DNA of 64,000 bases from Brucellaceae bacterium (GTDB lineage: Bacteria > Pseudomonadota > Alphaproteobacteria > Rhizobiales > Rhizobiaceae). The stretch spans positions 1 through 64,000 of the forward strand of contig JACKJV010000006.1 of NCBI GenBank assembly GCA_020637775.1, in the 5' to 3' direction. A program made the position numbers and the translations under genes. This document shows, piece by piece, positions 16,247 through 24,852 of this stretch (position 1 is the first letter of the stretch; every line of letters starts with the position of its first letter). The notes below the pieces were generated by a model that did not search any database, was not told the DNA's origin, and saw nothing but the letters and a program-made list of their open reading frames with translations.

Positions 16247-18016
16247 GTGAGTGATTCCGAACGCGAATTCCGCATCCGCCCCGGTAAGTCTCGTTCTACC
16301 CGTGCACCGCGCAGCAAGGGTTTCGTTGGTAAGGTGCTCCGCGCCGCCCAGAAGTCCGGCCACGTAAGGCCGCATCGCAGCACCGCCGGCTCCCCCGGCG
16401 GTTCCACCTTCGGTCGCGGCCAAAGCCGCTTCGGGAGATGCAGGCTCTTCTCGCCCGCCCGCCGCGTCACCGTGACGGCCAGGATTGCGCGTCACAAGGG
16501 CCGCGCCTATCGCTCCGCACCGCTCGCCAGGCATCTGTCCTATCTCAAACGCGAAGGTGTCAGTCGGGACGGAGAGAAGGGTGTGCCTTTCGGAGCCGAG
16601 ACCGATCGGGCCGACGATTCTGGGTTCGCCAGGCGGTGCGAAGAGGATCGTCACCATTTCCGCTTCATAGTTTCTCCGGAAGACGCTGCCGAAATGCAGG
16701 ATCTCAAGGCGTTCACCCGCGATCTCATGCGGCAGATGGAAGCCGATCTCGGTACGAAGCTCGACTGGCTCGCCGTCGATCACTGGAATACGAATAATCC
16801 ACATGTTCACCTGCTTGTCCGCGGCGTCGACGAGACCGGCGCCGATCTGGTGATCTCGCGCGACTATATCAGTTCGGGTTTGCGCTCGCGGGCCGAGGAC
16901 CTGGTCTCACTGGAGCTTGGGCCGAAGCCGGAGCATGAAATCCGAAACGCGCTCGAACGGGAAGTCACGGCAGAACGCTGGACGCGGATCGATCGCGAGA
17001 TCCGCTTTCGCGCCGACGAACTCGGCCTGATCGACCTGCGCCCCGAGGCAAAAGGACTGCGTGATCCCGAACTCCGCCGCCTGATGATCGGTCGCCTCCA
17101 GCACCTGCGCAAACTCGGTTTGGCCTTCGAAGGCGGTCCTGGCGAATGGATGGTTGGGCTCGAGGCAGAACGTACGCTACGCGATCTCGGAACGCGGGGC
17201 GACATCATCAAGACAATGCACAAGGCGTTCTCAGAACGGGGGCAGGATCGTGGGATCACCGACTTCGCGATCGTAGGCGACGCACCGGATGGACCGATTG
17301 TCGGGCGCTTGGTCGAGAAGGGGTTGCACAACGAACTGACGGGCGAAGCCTATGCCGTAGTCGATAGCACCGATGGCCGTGCCCATCATGTTCGGTTCCG
17401 GGGCCTCAATGCCTTCGACGATGCCCCTCCCGAAGGTGGCATTGTCGAGCTCCGCCGTTTTGGAGGCGCGGATGACGTGCGCCCGAGCCTGATACTCGCC
17501 AACCGGTCCGATCTCGATCTGCAAAGCCAGGTTTCCGCCCCGGGTGCGACCTGGCTTGATCACCGGCTGGTGGAGCGGGAGCGGATGCCACTATCGACCG
17601 GCGGGTTTGGGCGCGAGGTCCGCGATGCCTTGGAGGCAAGGGCGGAGCACCTGGTGGGAGAGGGCCTTGCGCATCGGCAGAACCAGCGTCTTGTGCTGCA
17701 GCGCAACCTGCTCGCAACACTGCGTCGTCGTGAACTTGATGCGGTGGCGGAAGGTCTCTCCTCCGAGACCGGCCTGCCGCATCGCCCTGCACAGGTTGGG
17801 GAGCATGTTGCCGGCACCTATCGGCGGCGGCTCACGCTGTCGTCGGGCCGCTACGCGATGATCGAGGGTATCGGTCCGGATGGTGGCCACGGTTTCCAAC
17901 TCGTGCCCTGGTCACGCGAGATCGAGCAGAAGCTCGGGCAGCATATCTCGGGCGTGGCAAGAAGCAGCGGTGGCATCGACTGGAGCTTCGGGCGCAAGCT
18001 CGGGCTCGGTCTCTAA
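16247..18016 (+). CDS. rlxS: Relaxase (VirD2/RlxS-like, DUF3363)
   Basis: A 589-residue protein. The relaxase part includes RAYRSAPLARHLSYLKREG, FRFIVSPEDAAEMQDLK and the metal-binding LAVDHWNTNNPHVHLLVRG (HxH motif). The C-terminal two thirds are the DUF3363 region common to RlxS of alphaproteobacterial ICEs and ending LGLGL. It nicks at oriT and pilots the strand into the recipient. Start is GTG 16247 with GGAGAGGG upstream. This is where the conserved transfer backbone is interrupted: traG, normally next, is displaced to 46.3 kb by catabolic cargo. Confidence 0.88.
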   Translation: MSDSEREFRIRPGKSRSTRAPRSKGFVGKVLRAAQKSGHVRPHRSTAGSPGGSTFGRGQSRFGRCRLFSPARRVTVTARIARHKGRAYRSAPLARHLSYLKREGVSRDGEKGVPFGAETDRADDSGFARRCEEDRHHFRFIVSPEDAAEMQDLKAFTRDLMRQMEADLGTKLDWLAVDHWNTNNPHVHLLVRGVDETGADLVISRDYISSGLRSRAEDLVSLELGPKPEHEIRNALEREVTAERWTRIDREIRFRADELGLIDLRPEAKGLRDPELRRLMIGRLQHLRKLGLAFEGGPGEWMVGLEAERTLRDLGTRGDIIKTMHKAFSERGQDRGITDFAIVGDAPDGPIVGRLVEKGLHNELTGEAYAVVDSTDGRAHHVRFRGLNAFDDAPPEGGIVELRRFGGADDVRPSLILANRSDLDLQSQVSAPGATWLDHRLVERERMPLSTGGFGREVRDALEARAEHLVGEGLAHRQNQRLVLQRNLLATLRRRELDAVAEGLSSETGLPHRPAQVGEHVAGTYRRRLTLSSGRYAMIEGIGPDGGHGFQLVPWSREIEQKLGQHISGVARSSGGIDWSFGRKLGLGL

Positions 18017-18522
18017 AGGCTTACTGATGCGCTTTCTCTTCCCAATCGGCCTTCAGGCTGAGACTGGTTGGGCTGGAAGCGAGGGCATCCGAGTCTTGGA
18101 ATTTCAGCTTGAACAGATCGGAAGCGCCGAGGGCTCCCAACGATCTTGGATTGCTTTCTGCCAATCGCTCCAATCTTGCCATTGCAAGGTTGACACCGGG
18201 CAAGCCGGACCGCGACCCCCTTGGGTTCTATGAGAGGCTACTAGATATCGAGCTGAAAATTAGAGGGTTTTTCGTTCAGAAAGAACCAAAGGAAAACCAA
18301 AGATTGGCCCACTAACGTGATTCCCAAGCTGCACGGAAAGTGTGGAACTTGACAGAGCGCCTAACGGGAGGAGGGGCGCAATGTTCGGTCTTGGTTGGAC
18401 GTCAACAGCTATACATTGGCGGCTTACCGGAAAGCAAGCAAATCGGCCTCCCAGAGTTTTTCCCCGACCATCGGACATGGTTGGCACGGGGATCGTCAAG
18501 GCACCAACTGGGAGATTTGTCC
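18017..18522. other. Regulatory region of the tmo operon
   Basis: A 506-base region without a supported gene. It holds the paired ACCAAAG site (18285-18302) and a long untranslated leader to tmoA. A minus-strand frame at 18021-18203 (60 codons) reads like a protein fragment but has no family, so it was not accepted. Confidence 0.55.
18285..18302 (+). promoter_or_regulatory. Paired ACCAAAG heptamers, putative SARP activator site of tmo
   Basis: ACCAAAG occurs at 18285-18291 and 18296-18302, separated by four bases (11-bp period). The same element precedes the P450/cre operon at 26698-26715. Direct heptamers with 11-bp spacing about 8-10 bases ahead of the -10 are how SARP regulators bind. Here a poor -10 (TAACGT, 18313-18318) lies 10 bases downstream, as expected of an activator-dependent promoter. 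Confidence 0.65.
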
Positions 18523-20007
18523 ATGCCGAAGCTGCAACGCCACGATTACTACGACATCGCCAGGGACATGAATTGGGCTTTCACCTATGTGCCCGAGGAA
18601 GATGCTTTCCCCGAGGCCCTGTCCAAGAGTTTCGGCATCGAGAACGAAAAGTGGTGGGGTTGGGATGAGCCTTACAAGCTGACCTATCGCGAATACGTTC
18701 ACAACCAGGCCGGCAAGGACGCGGGCATCTATTCGATCCGCTCGACCATCGCTCGCTCGAACATGTACGACAATCTCGACGAAGGTTGGAAGTCGGCGGT
18801 GAAAGCTCACTACGGCGCAATACCGGTGCCGGAGTATCTGGCATCGATTGGCGAGGCGCGGATGGCGCGTTTTGGCCGGGCTGCCGCTTGGCGCAACATG
18901 GCAAGCTTCGGCACACTTGACGAATGCCGTCATGGCCAGGCGCAGATCTACTTCCCCTACTGTCTGACTGACAAGGACCCGCAGATGGACTGGGCGCACA
19001 AGACCGTCCACACCAACGAGTGGGCCGCGATCGCTGCGCGGAGCCTCTTCGATGATATGTTTACCGCCAACGATGCGGTTTCCACGGCGATCCAGCTGAC
19101 CTTCACCTTCGAAACCGGCTTCACCAACCTCCAGTTCCTCGGCATGTCGGCCGATGCGCTGCATGTGGGCGACGTCGAGTTCGGGGCGCTGATTTCCTCG
19201 ATCCAGACCGACGAGGCCCGCCATTCGCAACAGGGCGAGCCGACGCTCAAGATCATGGTCGAGAACGGCCGGAAGGAAGAGGCGCAAAAGCTGGTCGATC
19301 AGATGTTCTGGCGGTCGTGGCGCATCTTCGGTCTGCTGACCGGGTTCTCGATGGACTACTACACGCCGCTCGAGAACCGCACCATGAGCTTCAAGGAGTT
19401 TATGACCGAGTGGATCGTCCGCCAGTTCGTCGACCAGTTCAAGGATCTCGGCATGGATCTGCCCTGGTACTGGGAGGAGCATTTCCTGCCTGAACTCGAC
19501 TGGTATCACCATGCCCAGCACCTCGGCGTGTGGTTCTGGCGTCCGACGGTGTGGTGGAACCCCGATGCCGGTGTGTCGCCCGACGAGCGGGATTGGCTGG
19601 AAGAGAAATACCCGGGCTGGAATGACAGCTTCGGCAAATACTGGGACGTGATCACCGAGAACGTTCGGGCTGGCAGGATCGAGAAGACCTATCCCGAGAC
19701 GCTGCCGATGGTGTGCAACGGCTGCCAACTGCCGGTCACCGGCACCCATGCAGGCAAGAAACCGTTCAGCCATGTGCACAACGGTCGCAAGGTGACCTTC
19801 TGCAGCGAGATGTGCCAGTGGGTCTGGCAGAGCCAGCCCGAACGCTACGACACGCATCTCAACATCATCGACCGTTTCCTAGCCGGGCATATCCAGCCGC
19901 CGAACCTCGAAGGCGCACTGCAATATATGGGGATCACGCCCGATGTCGCGGGCAACGATGCCGACAACTACGCCTGGGCGCAGCAAATGCGTCACGCGGC
20001 GGAGTAA
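18523..20007 (+). CDS. tmoA: Toluene-4-monooxygenase hydroxylase alpha subunit
   Basis: A 494-residue diiron hydroxylase subunit. Residue numbering agrees with TmoA of Pseudomonas mendocina with no gap through the active site: Glu104 (PVPEY), Glu134 and His137 (DECRHG), Glu197 and Thr201 (FTFETGFTN), Glu231 and His234 (DEARHS). The C-terminal region carries CNGCQ...FCSEMCQWVW, the zinc or metal-like cysteine region seen in TmoA. It would insert O into the aromatic ring (toluene to p-cresol) with TmoE, B, C, D and F. Residue 103, Gly in T4MO and a regioselectivity position, is Pro here, so regiochemistry or substrate may differ. ATG 18523 follows GGGAGA. Confidence 0.92.
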   Translation: MPKLQRHDYYDIARDMNWAFTYVPEEDAFPEALSKSFGIENEKWWGWDEPYKLTYREYVHNQAGKDAGIYSIRSTIARSNMYDNLDEGWKSAVKAHYGAIPVPEYLASIGEARMARFGRAAAWRNMASFGTLDECRHGQAQIYFPYCLTDKDPQMDWAHKTVHTNEWAAIAARSLFDDMFTANDAVSTAIQLTFTFETGFTNLQFLGMSADALHVGDVEFGALISSIQTDEARHSQQGEPTLKIMVENGRKEEAQKLVDQMFWRSWRIFGLLTGFSMDYYTPLENRTMSFKEFMTEWIVRQFVDQFKDLGMDLPWYWEEHFLPELDWYHHAQHLGVWFWRPTVWWNPDAGVSPDERDWLEEKYPGWNDSFGKYWDVITENVRAGRIEKTYPETLPMVCNGCQLPVTGTHAGKKPFSHVHNGRKVTFCSEMCQWVWQSQPERYDTHLNIIDRFLAGHIQPPNLEGALQYMGITPDVAGNDADNYAWAQQMRHAAE

Positions 20008-20097
20008 ACCGCGAAACATAAAGACAGTCCAAGCAGGCACTCGCGTCGCCGAGCGGAGCGGTGTGTCTGCCCGGACCCTGGAGATTTGGAGGAACAC

Positions 20098-20346
20098 ATG
20101 GCGATGATCCCTTTGATGGCGGCCTTCCGAGGCGATTTTCTGACACAGCTCGTACCTGTGGACGATGGCGACGACATGGCCGCAGTCGCCGCCAAGGTCG
20201 CTCATCACGCCGTCGGCCTGCGCGTCAAAGAGCGCGATGCGCCGATTGCCGTCTGGTTCAATGACAAGCAACTGCCCGCCGACATGAGCTTTGCCGAGAG
20301 TGGCATCGGCGTGATGGACTACATCGAGGCTGGCTATGTCGAATGA
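20098..20346 (+). CDS. tmoB: Toluene-4-monooxygenase hydroxylase gamma subunit
   Basis: An 82-residue protein matching TmoB in size and pattern: MAMIPLMAAFRGDFLTQLV, DDMAAVAAKVAHHAVG and the end GVMDYIEAGYVE. It is the small structural subunit of the (alpha-beta-gamma)2 hydroxylase. ATG 20098 follows GGAGG. The 3' end overlaps tmoC by 11 bases, which keeps subunit and ferredoxin coupled. Confidence 0.9.
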   Translation: MAMIPLMAAFRGDFLTQLVPVDDGDDMAAVAAKVAHHAVGLRVKERDAPIAVWFNDKQLPADMSFAESGIGVMDYIEAGYVE

Positions 20347-20707
20347 CTTGAACTGGGTTCCAGCGACCACGCTCGACGATCTGTGGGAAGGCGACTTCGT
20401 CGACGTCGAGATCGAGGGCGAGGTCGTAATCATTCTTCATCGTGAAGGAGGTGAGCTTCGGGCCTTTCAGGGCATGTGTCCGCACCAGGAAATCCTGTTG
20501 GCCGACGGTGATATCGACTTTGAGGCCGGAACAATCACCTGCTCTGCACATGAATGGCAGTTCGACATGGATTGCGGCAAGGGCATCAATCCCAGCGGCT
20601 GCCGCCTGTTTCAGTACGAAGTGAAACTCGAAGGTGAAAACGTTCTGGTCGGCGTGCCGACCGACGGTCGCCTTCGCCGTCTGCGCCACGAATCTGAGGA
20701 CGCCTGA
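20336..20707 (+). CDS. tmoC: Rieske-type ferredoxin of the monooxygenase
   Basis: A 123-residue Rieske protein with ligands Cys48-x-His50 (GMCPHQEIL) and Cys69-x2-His72 (ITCSAHEW). It carries electrons from the TmoF reductase to the diiron hydroxylase. It is slightly longer at the C-terminus than the usual TmoC of about 112 residues. It lies within the tmo operon, coupled to tmoB. Confidence 0.93.
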   Translation: MSNDLNWVPATTLDDLWEGDFVDVEIEGEVVIILHREGGELRAFQGMCPHQEILLADGDIDFEAGTITCSAHEWQFDMDCGKGINPSGCRLFQYEVKLEGENVLVGVPTDGRLRRLRHESEDA

Positions 20708-20718
20708 GGAGAACCAAC

Positions 20719-21015
20719 ATGGCAGAACAACAACCAAAGAAACTTGTAGGGCCGATCATTCGCGGCATTGATGACGACATCATCGATGCGGTGATCGGCG
20801 CTGCCGAGCAAGACAATCCGGACCGCGAGATCCTCGTCGAAGATCGCTCCGGCTACGTGCGGGTGCAGGCCGAACAGGCAATGGTTCTGACCGAGAAGAG
20901 CTTGATCGAAATGCTGGGTCGCCCATTCCGGCTCTCGGAGCTTGAGCCGAGCCTCGTCTCGTTCGCAGGCAGGCTCAATACCATGGACGACCGCTGGGAA
21001 TGGGCCCTTCGTTGA
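20719..21015 (+). CDS. tmoD: Monooxygenase effector (coupling) protein
   Basis: A 98-residue protein of the MmoB/DmpM/TmoD family. VGPIIRGIDDDIIDAVIGA, ILVEDRSGYVRVQAEQ and MVLTEKSLIEMLGRPF are typical. It has no cofactor. It binds the hydroxylase and tunes substrate access and O2 activation. It lies 11 bases after tmoC with GAGGAGAACC as ribosome-binding site. Confidence 0.92.
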   Translation: MAEQQPKKLVGPIIRGIDDDIIDAVIGAAEQDNPDREILVEDRSGYVRVQAEQAMVLTEKSLIEMLGRPFRLSELEPSLVSFAGRLNTMDDRWEWALR

Positions 21016-21049
21016 CAAGACGGCCAAGGGCCAGGGAGGAAATACAGAA

Positions 21050-22072
21050 ATGATCGCAAATTCAAAAACACGCAAACGCAAACAGCCGTGGAGCCTTTGG
21101 AACGAGAGGCGGGTGCCCTCGGAATATGAGGCCGTCACCTACAAGTTTCACAACCATTTCCGGAACGAACCGGCTCCCTTCGAACTGTCGGAGGAGTGGG
21201 GTATCAACGTCTTCTACAAGACGAACCGTGAGGGCTCCGCATTGGTCGCGGCGGTCGAGGATTGGGAAGGCTACCGCGATACACGCGCCTATACCTACCG
21301 CCGCTATGTCGAAGATCAGAAGGACCGCGAGGTCTATTGCGACAACCTGATCGACGAATTCGAGACGCGCAACCACTATGCGAGCCTTGCCCCGGCCTGG
21401 CTGGATTTCCTCGGAGAATTTTATCTGCCGGTCCGCTTCGCAGGCCACGCCCAGCAGATGAGTGCCGTCTATATCGGCCAGATGGCCCCCTCGGCCTTCG
21501 TCACCAACACATTCTACTTCCAGATGGCCAACGAAATGCGCCGTGTCCAACGCCAGGCCTATCTGGCGCAGGTTCTGGCGATGGATACCGAGCGGCCGGA
21601 ACTGGCGGACAGCAATCGCACCCGTGCCACATGGACTGGCGGTGCCACCTGGCAGGGCCTGCGGGAACTGATCGAGAAACAGCTTTGCGCCTATGACTTC
21701 GGCGAGGCCTTCGCATCGCGCCAACTCGTGCTGCGGCCGATCTTCGATCATCTGTTCAACACGGAGTTTGCCCGCATTGCCGAAGCCAACGACGATCGTC
21801 TTCTGACAATGCTTCACGACGATTTCCGTACCTATGACGAGGCATATGCCGTCGCAAACACTCAAGGCTTTGTCCAATATGCGGTCGAATGTGGCGATGG
21901 GAATGCGGAGCTGCTGCGTTCGCTCGCTTCACGTTGGCAGCCATTGGGCGAGAAAGCCGCGCGTGGGATTGCTGAAGGGTTCGCGCAAGCGCAAGGAGCG
22001 GATAGCGCCGACGCAATCGTGGAGCGGACACTGGCGGCGCAGAGCGAACTGATCTCCTCCTGCGGGCTTTGA
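21050..22072 (+). CDS. tmoE: Toluene-4-monooxygenase hydroxylase beta subunit
   Basis: A 340-residue beta subunit related in fold to the alpha subunit but without the diiron ligands, as expected. KRKQPWSLWNERRVPSEYEA, YTYRRYVEDQKDREVYCDNL and FAGHAQQMSAVYIGQMAPS are characteristic. ATG 21050 follows GGGAGGAAA. The next gene starts after a 50-base gap containing a gccggcggc/gccgccggc repeat. Confidence 0.9.
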   Translation: MIANSKTRKRKQPWSLWNERRVPSEYEAVTYKFHNHFRNEPAPFELSEEWGINVFYKTNREGSALVAAVEDWEGYRDTRAYTYRRYVEDQKDREVYCDNLIDEFETRNHYASLAPAWLDFLGEFYLPVRFAGHAQQMSAVYIGQMAPSAFVTNTFYFQMANEMRRVQRQAYLAQVLAMDTERPELADSNRTRATWTGGATWQGLRELIEKQLCAYDFGEAFASRQLVLRPIFDHLFNTEFARIAEANDDRLLTMLHDDFRTYDEAYAVANTQGFVQYAVECGDGNAELLRSLASRWQPLGEKAARGIAEGFAQAQGADSADAIVERTLAAQSELISSCGL

Positions 22073-22122
22073 GCCGCTGGGCCGGCGGCATCGCCGCCGG
22101 CCGTCAAATTCAGGACACTCCG

Positions 22123-23112
22123 ATGAGCTACACCGTCACCATCGTGCCGGATGGGCCGAGCTTTGACGCCCAACCGGAAGAAACGCTCCTTGAAGCCGCA
22201 CGGCGCGCCGGGGTCGCATTCCCGCACGAATGTGGTTGGGGTAGCTGCGGCACCTGCAAGGTTACGCTGGTCTCGGGCGATACCGAACTGTTGTTTCCGG
22301 ATGCTCCGGCGATCAACCCTCGGGATGTGCGGACCGGGCGTATCGTAGCATGCCAATCCATGGCCCGAAGCGATCTCACCATTCGCCTCTCGCCGGCGGC
22401 CCCTCCGCAGCTTCCCGTTCCAGACCGCTTATTCGAAACTGAATTGGTGTCGGTAGAAGACCTAGCACCAGAGATTCGGCGCTTCACATTTCGTGCGGAA
22501 GAAGACATCGACTTTCTGCCAGGCCAATACGCGATCCTTCACCTCGGGCCGGGTCTCAGGCGGGCCTACTCGATGTGCAACCTCCCGGGCGAGGGAGTGT
22601 TGCAGGTCATTTCCAAGCGCTATTCTGGTGGCTCCGGATCAGAGGCACTTGCTGCCATGGCCACGGGTGACCGGCTGACGCTGGAGGCGCCATTTGGCAC
22701 CTGCACACTGAATCGGAGTCCGGGGCGTAAGGTGTTCATAGCCGGGGGCACCGGAATTTCACCGATCCTTGCTCTGGTGCGTCAGGTGGCGCGGGAAGGC
22801 GTCGACTTCGCTGCCCCCGTGGATGTTATTTACTGCGCTCGCCGCCCGGAGGATCTCGCGGCAAGTGCTGAGTTATCTGATGCTGTCGATCGTGTGGCTG
22901 GAGCGAGTTGCCGACTCTACGCCGAGGACTGCACAGGCCAACCGGCAGTGTCTTCCGGCCGGGCGACCGAGGCCATTGCCGAAACGCGCCACGACCCGGC
23001 CGAAACCGAATTCTACGTGGCCGGGCCACCGGTAATGGTCAATGCGGTCAAGGCTCATCTAAAGGAGGCCGGTGTACCGATTACCCGGGTTCGCTATGAC
23101 AGTTTCGGCTAG
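22123..23112 (+). CDS. tmoF: Monooxygenase NADH:ferredoxin reductase
   Basis: A 329-residue reductase. A plant-type [2Fe-2S] domain (Cys37, Cys42, Cys45 in HECGWGSCGTCK, and Cys77) is followed by an FAD domain (RRAYSMCN) and an NAD domain (AGGTGISPIL; YVAGPPVMV near the end). It takes electrons from NADH and passes them to TmoC. ATG 22123 is chosen because the protein begins directly with the ferredoxin fold. The last 17 bases overlap the next gene. Confidence 0.92.
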   Translation: MSYTVTIVPDGPSFDAQPEETLLEAARRAGVAFPHECGWGSCGTCKVTLVSGDTELLFPDAPAINPRDVRTGRIVACQSMARSDLTIRLSPAAPPQLPVPDRLFETELVSVEDLAPEIRRFTFRAEEDIDFLPGQYAILHLGPGLRRAYSMCNLPGEGVLQVISKRYSGGSGSEALAAMATGDRLTLEAPFGTCTLNRSPGRKVFIAGGTGISPILALVRQVAREGVDFAAPVDVIYCARRPEDLAASAELSDAVDRVAGASCRLYAEDCTGQPAVSSGRATEAIAETRHDPAETEFYVAGPPVMVNAVKAHLKEAGVPITRVRYDSFG

Positions 23113-23647
23113 ACAGCGAACCAACGCGGGTTCCGGTGTGCCTTTCCCGCCAGGTCTAAAACGACTTGTGCGCCGCACAGATGCAAGGCCACGCATCGAG
23201 CCCAGATGGCCATGCCAGCAATTGGAGCAAACCTCTGACCAGTCTCTACGCGATGCCCTTGAGCTAGCTGTTCTCGAATTTTCCGGCGTGTCAGCCTGTG
23301 CTAGCCCATTCGACGCGCCCGGTATCGGCTTTGCCCTGAACGACGATCTTGCTCGTGGACAGCCCGAAGCCTTCATCACTGGCAATTGCTGGCTATCGCT
23401 TCAGCCGACGGGTGCGATGCACCTGAGCCTGCGCCCGGAATGGGCGCAAAAGATCGTAAACCACGGCTGGGCCACGGTTCATCCCTTTGCCCGATATATG
23501 GCCGGAGCTGTGCCTCCGCAGAGCCTTGTCGTCTATGCGCCGCGCGATCCCGCGGAGCTTGCCGTTGTCTGCCGTATCGCAAGCGCCGCTCATGCCTACG
23601 CAATGGGAAGGATCGGGGATGTAATTCTCCCCGATACCCGTTGGTGA
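23096..23647 (+). CDS. Luciferase-domain (DUF5519-like) protein of unknown role
   Basis: A 183-residue protein with a C-terminal segment that matches the small 'luciferase' (PF17648/DUF5519) pattern: GAMHLSLRPEWAQKIVNHGW, TVHPFARYM and LVVYAPRDPAELAVVCRIA. Its ATG lies inside the end of tmoF, so it is co-translated with the monooxygenase. Known tmo, tbu and tou operons do not carry such a gene, so its role (chaperone, assembly, ligand binding) is open. The domain call is from memory of the family pattern. Confidence 0.6.
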   Translation: MTVSARQRTNAGSGVPFPPGLKRLVRRTDARPRIEPRWPCQQLEQTSDQSLRDALELAVLEFSGVSACASPFDAPGIGFALNDDLARGQPEAFITGNCWLSLQPTGAMHLSLRPEWAQKIVNHGWATVHPFARYMAGAVPPQSLVVYAPRDPAELAVVCRIASAAHAYAMGRIGDVILPDTRW

Positions 23648-23655
23648 CGAACGCG

Positions 23656-24117
23656 ATGGGCAAACCTGAACCTCAGTATTTTCGGGTGACCTTGAAGCGG
23701 CCCGAGGGCGTGTTTTCCTTGGACGCGCCTTCGGACGAGTACCTGCTCTACGCAATGCAGGATGCGGGTATTGAGAGTCCGTTCATTTGCGAGCAGGGCT
23801 GGTGTTTGGCTTGCGCCGCACTGTTGGTCGACGGTCAGGTCGACCGCTCTGCCGCGCTCACGAATTACCCGGAAGATGCCGCGGCTGGCTTCGTCCTGCT
23901 CTGCTCTTCACGGCCTCTTTCCGATCTCGTCTTGACGCAGGACGTCCACGAAACGCGCCGTGCCATGACGCAACACCGCATAGCCCATAACCAGCTTGCC
24001 CGGGCGTATCCACCGGGATCGAGAGCGGGCTTTCGACGTGGCCGCGCAGCGTCGACCGCACCAACACCTTGCTGCAATTCCAATAATTTAGGGAGGAATG
24101 AAAGTGATGAAACTTAG
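23656..24117 (+). CDS. [2Fe-2S] ferredoxin, XylT/DmpQ-like
   Basis: A 153-residue protein with a plant-type ferredoxin core: RVTLKRPEGVFSLDAPSDEYL, then Cys-x4-Cys-x2-Cys in CEQGWCLAC and the distal Cys in VLLCSS. XylT and DmpQ ferredoxins reactivate oxidised catechol 2,3-dioxygenases, but no meta-cleavage enzyme is present here. It may instead serve the diiron oxygenase or the P450. About 50 residues after the core are basic and poorly conserved and overlap the start of the OmpW gene. Confidence 0.75.
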   Translation: MGKPEPQYFRVTLKRPEGVFSLDAPSDEYLLYAMQDAGIESPFICEQGWCLACAALLVDGQVDRSAALTNYPEDAAAGFVLLCSSRPLSDLVLTQDVHETRRAMTQHRIAHNQLARAYPPGSRAGFRRGRAASTAPTPCCNSNNLGRNESDET

Positions 24118-24757
24118 AACATTGGCACTTACCTTGTCGGCGCTGGCGATCGCGCCCCCGGCTGTCGCAGATGACAGTAAGATCGGATGGTATCTTCAGC
24201 TTGGACCCGCCGGCGTCGCCTTCTCAGAGGGTGCCAGTATTTCCGCCGGAGGCAGTACGATCCCGGGTGCCAGTACAACATTGTCCGACAATGTCACGCT
24301 CGGTTTTGGTCTCGGATATCGTTTCACCGAGGATTTTTCAGTCATCGCAATTGGCGGCATTCCCCCAACCACAACGATCAAAGGCACCGGACCGTTGAAC
24401 GGAGTAACGGTCGGAAAGGTCACCTATGGCCCATTGATCGTGGCAGCCAACTACCACATACCGACGAAAGGAAAATTCCAACCCTTCATCGGGGCGGGCA
24501 TCAACTACACTATGGTGTTCGATACCAAGGACAGCGGGATCTCCAACTTAAAGGCTGACAGTGCCTTCGGAGGCGTTCTGCGGCTCGGCTTCGATTACAT
24601 GGTAGACGATAGCAATGGCTTTTTCTTTTCGGCCAACAAGGTCTTCGTGAACACGAAGGCTACGGGCAACGCGGTTGCTCTCGGTGGTGCGCCGGTCGAT
24701 GCGAAGATCGATCTGGACCCGCTCATTCTCCATGCGGGTTGGGTTCATCGCTTTTGA
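24107..24757 (+). CDS. OmpW-family outer-membrane channel
   Basis: A 216-residue protein with signal peptide MKLRTLALTLSALAIAPPAVA (cleavage after VADD region) and an eight-stranded barrel pattern: GFGLGYRFTEDFSVIAIGGI, NYHIPTKGKFQPFIGAGINY and LRLGFDYMVDD. It ends in the outer-membrane C-terminal Phe (WVHRF). OmpW-type channels take up hydrophobic compounds and often sit in hydrocarbon-degradation clusters. Start 24107 is preferred because GGGAGG lies 10 bases upstream; ATG 24098 is too close. Confidence 0.85.
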   Translation: MKLRTLALTLSALAIAPPAVADDSKIGWYLQLGPAGVAFSEGASISAGGSTIPGASTTLSDNVTLGFGLGYRFTEDFSVIAIGGIPPTTTIKGTGPLNGVTVGKVTYGPLIVAANYHIPTKGKFQPFIGAGINYTMVFDTKDSGISNLKADSAFGGVLRLGFDYMVDDSNGFFFSANKVFVNTKATGNAVALGGAPVDAKIDLDPLILHAGWVHRF

Positions 24758-24761
24758 CTGC

Positions 24762-24792
24762 CATGGGCCCAGTCGCCCAGGCTGGGCCCATG
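24762..24792 (+). terminator. Strong hairpin after ompW
   Basis: A perfect 11-bp stem catgggcccag/ctgggcccatg with a 9-nt loop starts five bases after the OmpW stop codon. No T run follows. It probably ends or stabilises the tmo-ompW transcript before the regulator gene. Confidence 0.55.
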
Positions 24793-24852
24793 TCTCTGTA
24801 TCGAAGAAGATGCCATGCTTGTCTTAAGCGAGCTCGATTGATTTGATACTGT

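Noticed and set aside
15996..16250. 84-codon plus-strand frame between the lytic transglycosylase and relaxase genes, with ATGA overlap
   Set aside because: It runs through the hairpin-rich candidate oriT region, has no family resemblance and a very basic, unlikely composition.
18021..18203. 60-codon minus-strand frame just after the relaxase gene
   Set aside because: The composition looks protein-like, but no family, no ribosome-binding site and too short to support; may be a fragment left by insertion of the cargo.
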